From Leucocoprinus leucothites (lineage: Eukaryota > Basidiomycota > Agaricomycetes > Agaricales > Agaricaceae), in the NCBI GenBank assembly GCA_013368445.1, contig JAACJO010000067.1, positions 1-52,350 of the forward strand: DNA of 52,350 nt. Direction: 5' to 3'. Positions 36,915 through 48,364 of this stretch are shown here, piece after piece. The position numbers and the translations under genes were made by a program. The notes beneath the pieces were generated by a model. The model was not told the origin of the DNA and did not search any database. It worked only from the letters and a program-made list of their open reading frames with translations. Numbering within the stretch: position 1 is the first letter of the stretch; every line of letters starts with the position of its first letter.

Positions 36915-38391
36915 ACCTTACATCCCAATAACACCTAGACTCGCCATTCTCCATACAAAAGAATATCCAGACTTGGAAACAGCTCCCATTCACGTCTCTA
37001 GCCCCCAACTCATTTCGGGTATACACAAAATGACGAACTAGAATATTTCAAAGCTTCAAATTACTAAAGCGACCGCGGTGGCATCTCACTCGAGCTTGCT
37101 AAACTCGTTCGTTCGGGATCTCTCCTTGACCACGCGGCAATGAACATTGATTTGAACATCCCGAATATTCTCCGTGATAACCCATTCCACAATATAACCA
37201 CCGTATCCCCAACATCTCCTTCAAAACAAACATCACCCACTCCACAAATATATCATCATCATCAGATACACATCAACCTCAATGATCTAAAACACACACA
37301 CACCCCTCAAGCCGGCGACACGGCACTCGAAAATTGAGCGATGCCCAGAGTCTCATTATGCACAGAAATCACATAAACCATCCCCATCAACCAATCAACC
37401 CTAAAAAAAATCTCGTTTATTCATTTTATCCAAAGAGTGGGTCACCTCCGTATATATATATATATATATCAAGTCGTACCGGCACCGCTCAAACCTGAAC
37501 TGTCTCTTCGAAACTGCCGCAACTCAGGTTCAAACCAACAAAAACTTGCCGTGTTTCCTCGGAACCCCTACTTACTATTCACTCGATCAACTGATTAATA
37601 TGTAGACTGACCCTGCTCTTGCAGTTACTTACAAAACCCTCAACTCTACGAAAGAGCAACCCTATCACTAAATTAAACGCAAATTTCAGCCAAGAACGAC
37701 CTTCGCCAAGTGCCCGTGGTCCGTTCTCACAGCAACTCTACTTGACTGCAGGACCATCACACTTACACTCCGGGCTCACCTTCTCACCCCCTCGGTGTCT
37801 TCAGCCCTCACGTCACTTGCTCTCGTACACATCCCCACCGTCAAAAACTGCCGCCAACTCAAGCGCTCAAGAGTATCGTTGCCAGAGCTGCATGTATTGA
37901 TTTTTGTATAAAATGCAAGGAAATAGAAAAGGGTATAAATTGAAGAAAACAATGCTAGCTTGTATATAAAAACCCCCCTTCCTACACCGGAACGCGCCCA
38001 ATATTTTTTTTCTATAGACCCGACTCAAGGGTACAAACCTAAAAAAACAATGACGACAACGATGTCGTTGACATGAATGAAGGATTAAATGAAAGGAAGG
38101 AGGGTAAAAATACCCTGGGGAAGAAGTCAACAATGGTAGTGACACGAGGCACGAGGGACGATAAACAACAGGTAGGGCTGTTTGAGTGAAAAAAAAAAAA
38201 AAAGTCCATATAGCATACGCAGATGAAGCAGTACAAGACGATGAGATGCGGGGGTGGGAGAAATGCGGATATAGAGAGAAATAACAAATCCTGACACGTT
38301 GCAAAGATTTTAGTTTCCAAGATGCTGAAGATGCTGCCGAGAATGAAAAAGAAAAAGAGAAAAAAAATCCGAGAATAATAAAACACGATCA
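36915..38391. other. Gene-poor stretch 3' of the F-box gene
   Basis: AT-rich with simple repeats: (TA)9 at 37451-37469, a CA run near 37291-37302 and an A run near 38190-38203. Open frames here are low complexity (Phe/Ser-rich). The last few hundred bases may be 3' UTR of the minus-strand F-box gene. Confidence 0.5.
37451..37469. repeat. TA microsatellite
   Basis: Nine TA units followed by T. Confidence 0.95.
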
Positions 38392-39980
38392 TCACACGCC
38401 TGCCACCACGACAGGTTCACCTCTCCAATCCTGCAACTGCACGCCTTTGGGCATACAATAACTCTCCTTGACAGTCCTCCAAAACGAGACCAAGGCCCTC
38501 CCAAAATCCGCTTGATCGTCCCTGCTCATCTCGATATCATCCCACCACATATCACCACCACCGATGATCATATGATCGCTTGGGACCGTGATCCTCTCAC
38601 ACCTCCGCATAGTAGCACTTTCCCAACTCATATCACGAATCACACGTAATTTTGGAAAGTTATCAGAACGCAATAAGGAACCAAGTTGTTCTGCGAGGCG
38701 GAAGAACGGGCCTCGGTGGTTCGAAGATGGGGGGAGGATGGATGATGAGAATGAACCTGAAGAATGGCGCGTAAGGTAGAGATCGAGATCATCGAGGAGG
38801 CGTTTGTTCATGTCGCGTATACCGATAAGCTCGACGCTTGGGTGGGCAGGAAGGAGAATATGTGGTGCGATCCAGTCTGGCGATTGCCAATTCCATTCAG
38901 CATCGGCGCTACAGATGAATTCGCGGAGGTTTGGACACCAGTCGGCGAGGTTAAGGGAAGGGTTGGGAAGGTGATGGGTATGTTGCGGGGTAGTGAGGTA
39001 ATGCTCCTCGATCGCGCCGGTTGAATGGCCCAGCTCGAGCTGGACAATGTTGTGCCCGTGAACCTGGAAGAACTTTGCAAAGCCATCGCCCGTATACGAG
39101 AAATCCGTCGACAGAACCGAAATATTCCTGAGAGAGGGCATGTCCCATTGGAAAGAACGGAAAAGGTGATGTTATCAAGCGTGAGTTTGAGGGTACGAAG
39201 GGCAGGAAGATGGACGGGAATGGAAGCACCGGAAGAGACGACGGCAGAATTTGGGAATATGGAAGGAAAAGTAGGTGAGACGAGATCAGTAGCGCAGAGT
39301 GAGAGCTCGAGGTAGTCGAGATCAGAAGCGGCCATGCCAAGCGCGGGCGACAGGCGAAGGAAGAACGAGATGCAGCCTGACTGATCACGCGTATCATAGT
39401 CATAATTAGTCCACGACAGCCGCTTCAGTTTGTTGCCGGGGCGGGCAAGGGAGGATAGGAGATGGTCAGGGGAGGAATGGGGCTGACGGCGGATGGAGCG
39501 ATAGTCAGAGTAGGCGGCGAGGCGAGGAGAATTGTCGATGATGGTGCGGAGATCGGCGGGGTCGCAACGCTCCAACGTCGGTGTTTCAATGTGCAGCCTC
39601 CGGATCGTCGTGCCGAGCTCTTTATTGCTCACCACTGTCGCTGCAAGGGCTTTGGCCTGCCGGGCGCGTGAAACCCAGACAAACTCGTAAAGGAGCTCCT
39701 GCGCTATCCCATGCCACCCACGACACACTCGACTCAACACGGCCCGTGTCTTGAGAGAGAGGCGATATGCAGTGAGGCGACGGAGGAGGTCCGAATGGGA
39801 CGAGGAGACGTCGAGGAAGGATACTGAAGCGCCAAGATCGCCATGAGGCCCAACAAAATCATCCTCCGCTGCAAATCGTAGAATCTGCATCCATATCTCT
39901 GGCGGAAGCTGTGGTAGACGAATCTTGCGAGATTTGGAAAACTTGGGACGACGGCGCCAGAGCTTGGAGAGAAAGGTCAT
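38392..39980 (-). CDS. F-box protein with LRR-like C-terminus, apparent one-base frameshift
   Basis: ATG at 39980. The N-terminus is basic (FLSKLWRRRPKFSKSRK), followed by an F-box: LPQLPPEIWMQILRFA and VLSRVCRGWHGIAQELLYEFV. Then come HIETPTLERCDPADLR and LRR-like segments. The first frame is convincing to LPALRTLKLTLDNITF at about 39160. Coding then continues in another frame (WDMPSLRNISVLSTDF) to the stop at 38392. No GT/AG intron joins the two, and one extra base in the T run after the ITF codons would, so a frameshift or sequence error is likely. The joined product would be about 530 residues. SCF substrate-receptor role inferred from the family. This is the right-hand end of the tandem array: the 5' part of the gene recurs at five unit borders. 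Confidence 0.75.
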
Positions 39981-42689
39981 TGGGAGTGGTGGGAGAGGAG
40001 GGTAAGGGGGTTGACAGAAAACAGCCAGAACGAGTTGAGTGCTGGGTCCTTGTCCATTTCAACCCCCCTTTCATCTCTCATCTTCCCACGCTTCAAAACG
40101 TAATCCATCCCCGGCTCTCTCCCTTCCCAGCCCTGGGAACCTACACGGCCCTGCCTCAGTGGTAAAGGCGTGAGATCTCTCCTCGCCATTCCCGTTCAAT
40201 ACGGGTGGAGCACACTGTTTCTGCCGTTCTGTACTACACCGCTGTTTTACCGCCTGGGTAACATTTATTCCAAAGACCGGACACCTCCGGACAGAGGACA
40301 ACGAAAGGGGGACAAGGACAAAAAGATTGGTGGCTCCTTTAGATCTGCCAGGAGGTCGACCTTCCCCATACAGACACATCGTTTATGCTGTGGCCAGCGA
40401 GAACAAGAGAAAGATTCGGCTTCTTTCATCCAACGTCAAAAGCCACGTCTCCCGTCTTCCCTTTTGCCACGAAGCACTCCATGCTACCCATTCTGACGCC
40501 CCCAATAGACGTTCGGAGCCTTCACTACACCACACACACACACCCTGCAGCTTTCAAAGGTTCGTTTTTTCTGTAATAGTAATTACCTCGAGGGGTGTTT
40601 TCATTTTACGTTACCCCGAGTGTCATCTCCCTAAAGTACCATTTTAGACGCCGATCACTAAATCTAGTAAATGCTAATGATATATAGTGTTCGCACTAAA
40701 CTTTGCTCCGTCCTCCGGTTTGATATACCTTCTTTCGTATCATCGTTCGACACAGAATATCCATCCTCGTCGTCGGTGATATATAACACGCGAGTCAACT
40801 CTCCTCGTACGTTTACAGGAGGTTATGTAACGTATCGCCCGCTCGTAACCATTCGTAGGTCCCCCAAGTAGCCCAATCCTTCCATCAGAAACAGCATTCA
40901 CCCACACCTCGGAAAGTCAAACACCTCACATTCACACTCGGCAAAACATGACAACTGGTTTACCCAAACGGACATCCAGATTACCGTTCGTCACCTCACT
41001 CAATCCCCTAAAATGGAGCTCGGGTATACTATCCTCAAAAAGACACAAAGACCCACTATACATATATAATGAATCTCAACATACCTAGGCAGACAGTGGC
41101 GGAATGCGCGCTGTTACCGACGACAACAAAAAAAACGACACCTGTCACGGAATGGAGCCCCGGCCGCCGTTATAGACGCCCATCTAAAAAACCCTTTTGA
41201 AGTGATAGATGATCCATCATACACTCAATCATCAAAAAAAAACACTAAATTGTGATTTTAAAACTCAGCGAAGGTTTTGCGGTGGTCATGGAATCTTTCT
41301 TCCGAGAATCGAAAACATGTGGCCGGTATTCTAATTTCTAGAATCTGTCGTTCAAAAATAAATGTGCATGGAAGTTCTTTAATTAAAATGATCCATCCTT
41401 CCAACTGCGCTCATCTTATCACGCCTTGCCCCATGAAATTCTACACTCTAAATATCAGTCGATACCTGCTTCTTTTCCAAACTCGCCTGAAAAAAAAAAA
41501 ATCCAATCCTCAACACTCGGCATGATCTCTCCCCTCCGCCGATCCCACACCCCCGTTCTCAGTTCCCCGCTTCAACTCACAACAACAATTCAACCCCGCC
41601 ATGAATTACTTACTACCAATTAAATAGGGCGGCATTACATAACTCTTCTCTTACATCCCATCCTTTTTTTCCCCCTTTGGTTCCCACTGGCGACCAATTG
41701 AGGTTTCATCACCATAGTTCATGGGAGCTCCTTACGAAGTACCTAACATTCGTCAACTTGAGCTCTACTACTTACTTACTTGACATACCGCACACTTCAC
41801 CCCACCGGCTCTTCGGGAACTCAGCCACACAAGTAAATTACCCGGTCAGACCGCGTTCCTCGTACTTCTGATCCAGACCAACCAAGCACATTTTGATGCG
41901 TACATCGCGTGTACTCAATTAACCCGAGCGACCTAAACACACATCACTTAGCGCTAGCGGGGTTTAGCAGTGCCTCCCGCCGATACCTTTTAAGTCACCG
42001 GTATGTATTCAATTCAAAAAATGGTATCATCATTCACTTCGTCAAGACTCCAAAAGTAGACTCGGGATTCAGTTTGTTGTTTACATGAGGTGCCATGCTT
42101 CTACTCTCGATGTGCGGCTTCAGAGTAGAGAGAGACGCTTAGTGGTCCACATTACTAGATCAGATTATCATAGTGTGCATTAAAGAAAGCTCTAAATGTT
42201 TAGCGGTCGTTTGTTCGCTACGGCAAGAAAATTCACCGGGTTGCATAACGCCCCCACGATCGAAGCTCGGTATCGAAGAGCTTGTTTCAACAATTAAATA
42301 GCGGCAGTATCACTACGACGGAGAAGAATTCAGTCCTTGAATATCATTCAAAAAATCGATGAGAAATATTGAGAGAATGAATAGGGAAGTATCGAGATTT
42401 CAATGATCTGGTGAGTAGCTGGATCTAGCTTTACCCAGCCAATCCAACATCACAACAAATCCCATAGTGATAAACCACGCACTCGAGTAACACATATGCA
42501 ACCCTCCCCTCGCTAATTCCAAGCGTATTCTCAACAATGACCAAATACTTTCAGGTCTCCGCTCTTCACCCTCCATTATAGGGCACAGAAGCCGGCTAAC
42601 TTAGATATGCCTTTCAGTCAGTCGCGAAGGAAGACAGTAATCAAGTGGATAATGATCATATCAAATGACAAGACAGCGCTCAAGTTGAA
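39981..42689. other. Intergenic, no gene recognised
   Basis: 2.7 kb with only short, compositionally poor open frames. Contains short A and CA runs (for example near 40533 and 41491). Divergent promoter sequence of the F-box gene should lie at its left end. Confidence 0.5.
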
Positions 42690-42970
42690 GCCGTCATGAA
42701 CGTGTCAAAGGAGGTCAAAGGAGCAGGTCCGATGTCAGTCAGTCAGTCAGTCAGTCAGCCACTCGGTCCCGGCAATCATCATAAACACTACTTCCTGAAG
42801 CTCAATCCACGTCCACCAGGTACTAAATCCGGCAGTCCCGAACCCGTCAACTCCCAACCCACTTGTCGTGCAATAAGACAAAAAAAAGTCGCATTCCGCA
42901 TACCCGCTTGTATTTATTCCAAATAAAGCGTAATATGGTAACGATCACCATATGCTGTCGCACTATATTG
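42690..42970 (-). pseudogene. Decayed fragment of the HAM1-like gene (exon 8/intron 8 region)
   Basis: Matches about 45885-46130 inside the HAM1-like gene over some 270 bases: the GTCA run, CTCAATCCACGTCCACCA, the CATACCCGCTTG segment and the following blocks appear in the same order. It covers the end of exon 8 and its downstream intron, and has several indels and substitutions. The duplicate lies about 3.2 kb from the parent, in the same orientation. Confidence 0.8.
42734..42757. repeat. GTCA tetranucleotide repeat
   Basis: Six GTCA units. The parent locus at about 45933 has only two to three units, so the repeat expanded in the fragment. Confidence 0.95.
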
Positions 42971-43827
42971 CGATGTATCATACGCTGAAGACATATGTTA
43001 CCATAATCGACCCGAACAGATGGGAGGCCGTAGCATTATGCTGGATATAGATGTTGTGAGTCGGTCCTAATCAAAATTCATGAGCTGGCGAAAATTAAAT
43101 AGAACGGTGATTCCGTAGGAAAAAACGAGGGGAGGAGTACCGTCGCCGTGCTGAGGCGCTTTGAACTTCGGCATACTACATTTGTTGCCAACTACAGTCG
43201 CTTAGCGAAGCTTGAATGGCAGGGCATTTCTATGGTTTCTCGCCACAAGCAGCATACCATAACTACCCCAAACTGCGGAATCAAGGTCCATTATTTGCCT
43301 TTGACATCACCACGTTCCGCCTTGAAATCTGAATTCAATTCGTCTTAGAAAACAAGAAAGAAAAAGTGTCTTCGTGCATATATTCGAAACATAGGCTACC
43401 ACTTGTCCTGTCACGCCTTCTTCATGACATATTTCCACAACTTGTCACCCACGTTTCCATCGTCTTTCTATGACGGTCGAGCTATCTCTGGCTCCTGTGC
43501 GGAAGCATGTGCCATAACATTGTTTAACGCAATAGAGGCAATGGAGCAGCTTTATTTGGTACCACACGACCTGCATAACTCTTCTCTTCAGAGTCCTGCA
43601 TCATCGTTGGGTCGAACTTTCCCTGAACCAAGCTATTAACGATACGGTAAAATCTACTCCTTTGGATCGGGGATGCATTGGTCTTCGGGAAAATGCGTAC
43701 GGCGTGCTTTTTCCTTTTTCAACCCGACTTAGTCCTCTTTGAATTTGTCTAAGGACTATTAGGATGTCCGACCTTATATCGGAAAGGTTGTACCAACCAT
43801 ACCGCTTTGGTTTCGAAACCTGTAATG
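42971..43827. other. Intergenic, no gene recognised
   Basis: Short open frames only; none shows a family signature. Confidence 0.4.
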
Positions 43828-44449
43828 TCAGTCAGACGCAAGTTGTCGACCATCCTGGGGTACGAATTCAAAGCATGTCTCTGGGTCTCCTTCACGAAGT
43901 ATCAGGTCTAGAGCTTTTATGGCTTTCCGAGAGCACTCCAGGGCCATGAATTCGACTAAACAGTCCAGGTAGAGCACGAGGCTGTAGAAGACGTTTATAT
44001 CATGACTCACTCGGGAGCCGTGACGCACAAGTTCTGCAACGCAGAAGCAACGGCACACACTTTCAACTTCCCACTCGCTTTAATATTTGTGAAGACCTTT
44101 TTGCCCATATTCAATAAACTATTTGAACGCGACATGATGGCCAGATTGCCGTACGTCTCATTGGGGCTCCGTTCCAAAGCCATCCTACACAGTGATGAGG
44201 CATGTCGGAATCAGCCTACATAGTGGCTCCTTGATGTTTGGTTGCTGTTTTGACAGAGGCCGAAGAACAGCAATTTACCGCCAGATGGCCCGACCCAAAA
44301 CCGCAAAGGAGGTGGTTAGTTTGAAAGTGATGTTTCTGATTGACGAACATCTGCTTGATATAAAGTACTGACGCGGTCTCCATTACATTTGTGGTGAAGA
44401 GCCGGAAATTTTTGCAAAGGATGTCGGGTGGCAAATTATTGACACCCAT
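43828..44449 (-). pseudogene. Broken F-box / armadillo-like repeat gene
   Basis: An ATG at 44449 starts NNLPPDILCKNFRLFTTN, an F-box first helix in which the usual Ile-Phe is Asn-Phe, followed by a GTAATG donor. Further on, the minus-strand frame reads ASGKLKVCAVASALQNLC and then LVLYLDCLVEFMALECSRK and ALDLILREGD, which look like helical ARM-type repeats. The pieces are separated by stops and by a would-be intron of only 29 bases, and the frame ends at 43828. Probably a remnant; domain assignment is by resemblance only. Confidence 0.4.
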
Positions 44450-44756
44450 GAAGGACTTAGTGAGTCAGGGGAGGCAGCTTGCGAAGTGGAGGAAAAGTAA
44501 AAAAACATATTTATGTCCAGTATGGTCCAGTCCGACAACAGAGCTAGTCTCCGGTCCCTACAAGCGCGGAGGGCCGCACCTACAATTACAAAAGCATTAT
44601 ACTCATACAAGTACGCGGTTTTAAAGAAACCAGAGTAAACATAAATGGACACATCTCTGCATCCGCATAGTACGACTCCGACACTCTGCTCGTCCGAATA
44701 AAACTCCCCCCACCAGCTGTCCGTCAAAAAATCATAAATCATGGCGTGTTATATCT
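44450..44756. other. Short intergenic region
   Basis: Between the F-box/ARM remnant and the 3' end of the HAM1-like gene; may hold its 3' UTR. No gene seen. Confidence 0.4.
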
Positions 44757-47700
44757 TCAATTAACATGCGTAGGCCTAGTAGCACCCGTCATGGTCTCAC
44801 GCTGTTGCTGCTGGAGCTTTTCTTTCGCCATCGCCGCACCCGAGTCTTTGGTACCGGGGGTATGAGTCGAAGGCTCAGACATCACTGCAGCCTCGCGATG
44901 GTCTTTCTGTGAATGTCCAGGATGTCCATGCATATGGCCGTCGGCCGCCGAGTCGGGATGAGCAGGCTGTACAACTCGAACGCGATCACCAGATCCGGCG
45001 ATTTCAGGGCCAGGAATGTTCGTATTGATCATTGGAGCTGCACCTCCGCTTGCTGATGGTTGTGTCTCTCCCGGGGCCTTGCGACGATCTTGCCCTGTAG
45101 CCGCAGGGCCTGCGATGCCGGTAGGAGTGCCAGTCTGAGGAGCCGAGGTATCTCGGTTACGATTCTCGAGGTCGAAACTGTAACAACCCCGAAAATATTC
45201 CGAAATCAGTCGGCCGAATCCGTAGAACATAACATGAACCACTCACGCTTCCGAACGCCACTCCGTGCCATGTACGGCTGCCTTTTCTCTCTCTTCCGTC
45301 AAATGAATCCATCCTCTCGGATGCCCGACAGGCGCCAAAATCGAGTCCCGCTTGTTAGCAACAATCTTGAACTGCGACGTCTTTTCCCCTTCTTTGATTT
45401 CGGCTTCTTTCTTCTTGTGCTGGAACATCTACCGGCAAATAGTCAGCCACCGTCACACAACCGAGGGGATACGAAAAGAAAACGCGCGTATCAGTGGTGG
45501 TGATGCCAGGACGTCTGACAAGTCCAGCAATACGAAGAATCCCTACATACCTCCTTCAAGACATCAGTACGACTCTCGCCCTCTGTCTCCTTCGCAGTCT
45601 GCATCCTATCCCTAACAGTCACAAGCTGCCCATCGATATACTCCAAACCGGTAACCAGGGCATCCTTGATCGCCTTCTGAATCTGCTTCTTCACTAACCC
45701 CGTCGCCAGGGGTTTAATCGTCTTGTACAAGATGTTGTGCTTCGCGTCGCGGATGGAGAATTTCAACGAGTCAACTTTGACTTGGACATCTTCCACTTCG
45801 AACACGGATGATTTGTCACGGGTCGTTGAGCGGAGAACGATGGTTGACTAGACGACGAGCATGTCACGAGAAAGGGGTTGATTGGTCAAGTGGAGGTGCC
45901 ATAAATGCGTTAAAGAAGTAGAAGGAAAAACGATGTCAGTCAGTCACTCGATCCCGGAAATCGTCATAAACACCAAACACTCACGCTCAATCCACGTCCA
46001 CCAAGTAACACATCCGCCAATCCTGAATCTTTCATCTTCAACCCGCTCTTCATACGATAATAAAATGCCACGTCTCGCATGTCCGCTTGCATCTGCTCCA
46101 AATGAAGCGTGATACGATGTCGGTTATCATCGGCAATCGCATTATAGGGGGAGAACTTGATATAATTCTGTGCTTCGAGCGAGATGATGTTAGGGAACAA
46201 ATTGCTGCCTTGGAGTGCGAGATTTTCAAGGACGAGGTCAAGACTCTCGTCAGTGTACTCAATACGGGGAATAGGAACGTATCCAATCTGAAGAGGATAC
46301 AAAGGTAAGTGATGAACGGACGATTGAGGAGTCAGCGAATACTTGCCTTCTTTATAACCTGTGGCAGGATGACTTTGCGAATGTCATTCCACAATTCGGG
46401 CTTGAATTTTAGACTGCCTTCGCTGTCAAACAAGAGGTCCTTGGTGAGTCGAGCCCAATCTTCTCCGAATTGTTTGTTCAGCTGATACACCGTTGTCAGT
46501 CCAGACATGTGAGATACGGTATACGATTGCTTACCGGATCCTCGCCCATAGCTTTGAACCAGGCACTGACGTTGTTGAAAAGGTTGTCAAACTGGGAACG
46601 ATACTTGTCATCATAGAATCGTCGACCATTCTCGCGTAACTCGCTTCCTTGCTGATTACAGCCCTTGTCCAAGATATACCCTGGCTCAAGGAGGACCTAT
46701 GCGACAAAGTAAATAAGAGAATACTCGAGAGCCTGTGATAGAACATACCCTGCGGATATACCCGTCGACATCCTTGAACCAACGACGAAGCTCAGGATCT
46801 CGCCTGGAATCATCAATCAAGACGTTTGCGGCATCTATGATTCCATCGATAGAAGTGTTATTCGCGAACCGCTCGAGCAAGGTCCGGACCTCGCGGAGGG
46901 AAAGGTCAACTCGTGGTTCCTAACGGATATGGCTCAACAAAATGTGACTTGATGAGACTCAAATGAACGTACACTGAAGGCACTCTTGCCAGTAGATTGC
47001 CCATTGGTGGCGATGTGCCGACCATGCTTGGCATAATCCTCGATATAACTGAGGAGCCAACGAATGGACTCTTGGTAATCATCGTGCCTCTGACACTCCA
47101 AGACGACTTTCTTCCCTCTGAAAATGAACTGCTCGCGCCTCTCCTCTGGGAAATATTCCTCTGTGAGGAATCGATGTCCACGATCGTAGTGTTCCTGGGC
47201 TTTGTCCTTGTGCTGTGGTGGAATACGATCAGTGAAATTTTGCTGTAAATTCATTCCATCAGTATCTGGAATGGCAGGAGGATTATACGACGCACCGTCA
47301 TATCCTTCATCTTCCCCATAAACCCGGTCTTCTTTGCGCGTGCCTCTGCCTCAGGCTGCTCTGCTTCTTGGATATCCTCAACATGGCCACGAGCACGAGA
47401 ATGGGCCTCGTCACCGACCCTGTCTCCTCTCCTCATACCCTCCTCGACTAGGTCTCCTGCACGGGTTGTTGCTTCCTGACGAACATTGCTCATGGGCCGC
47501 CGTTCGCCCTCCTGGGTATGAACAAAGGCTTCATCTTCATGGGGGTGCCTTCGAATAGTCGAGTCTGTGCCGGGAACTCGGGCTTCAAGGACAGGAGTCT
47601 CCTCAGGCCCTACGCGCCGACCACCTTCAGTGACGAATTCATTATCCGGACCAACTTCCTCAGCACGTCGGAGAGCTTCTTCGGAAGGCGCGAGAGTTTC

Positions 47701-48364
47701 AGCAGCCTTGGATGCTGATTTGGAGAGAAGGTCGCGTCCGATAACAGAAAAGTCAGAGAAGAGCTTCCGAGCTTCCGAGTTGGTGAGGACAATGTGTAAA
47801 AGAGTACGTAAATGCTTAACAGCTGGAAAGAGTTTATGTGAGTTATGATAGAGCGTGATACTGACGGCAGCAATCACTTACCCTGCTGGCTATCAGACCT
47901 TGCAGTTTCCTTATCCACAGGTAACCGCTGTTCAACATCACCAGGTGCAATAGCGTCCCGGTCAATATCCCTCGTATGCCATACAAAGTTCTGCAACAAT
48001 TCATCGGCGTTCTTCTCTTGCAAAATTAAACGTGTGGTATTGATGATATCGCGTGTGTCACTGATGAGTTTTCGGCCGTCTGGAGACAATTTTTCGACCT
48101 CAACAGGCTCGTTGTCTCGAATGTATTGAAGACCGTCATTTAGTTGCTTGTTGGTCGGTAGGCGACCCTGACGGAACGCTTCAATGGCTCCATAGAGACG
48201 GATCTAATCCACGACATATTAGTTTATGAACACAATGCATTCAGAAATAGTATACTTGCCTTTCGACCGACATCGCGGTCTTTGTCGGCCTTGTCAACAG
48301 GAGCCGTAACGGCGTCCTTGGCGGGGTGTTCACTAATATCTTTCTTTGCGTGTGGAAGAGACAT
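44757..48364 (-). CDS. HAM1-like protein with predicted lipid-binding (BPI-like) C-terminal domain
   Basis: Eleven exons, right to left: 48260-48364, 47882-48203, 47296-47822, 46973-47242, 46749-46919, 46535-46696, 46347-46481, 45985-46287, 45551-45847, 45247-45428 and 44757-45177. They join in frame to 964 residues. The N-terminal half is helical (IRLYGAIEAFRQGRLPTN, LPPQHK-type segment, WLLSYIEDYAKHG). The central part (GYVPIPRIEY, YRMKSGLKMKDSGLADVLLGG) and VEDVQVKVDSLKFSIRDAKHN with KPLATGLVKKQI match the fungal HAM1/DUF5923 type, proposed to be lipid-binding proteins related to BPI/SMP folds and linked to hyphal or cell fusion. The tail is Gly/Pro/Gln-rich and disordered. Introns 1 and 7 have GC donors (AAG|GCAAGT). 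Family call is from memory of motifs; the gene model is strong. Confidence 0.8.

Noticed and set aside
37867..38395. Phe/Ser-rich hydrophobic open frames
   Set aside because: Low-complexity translation of T-rich sequence 3' of the F-box gene; no family signature and overlapping frames.
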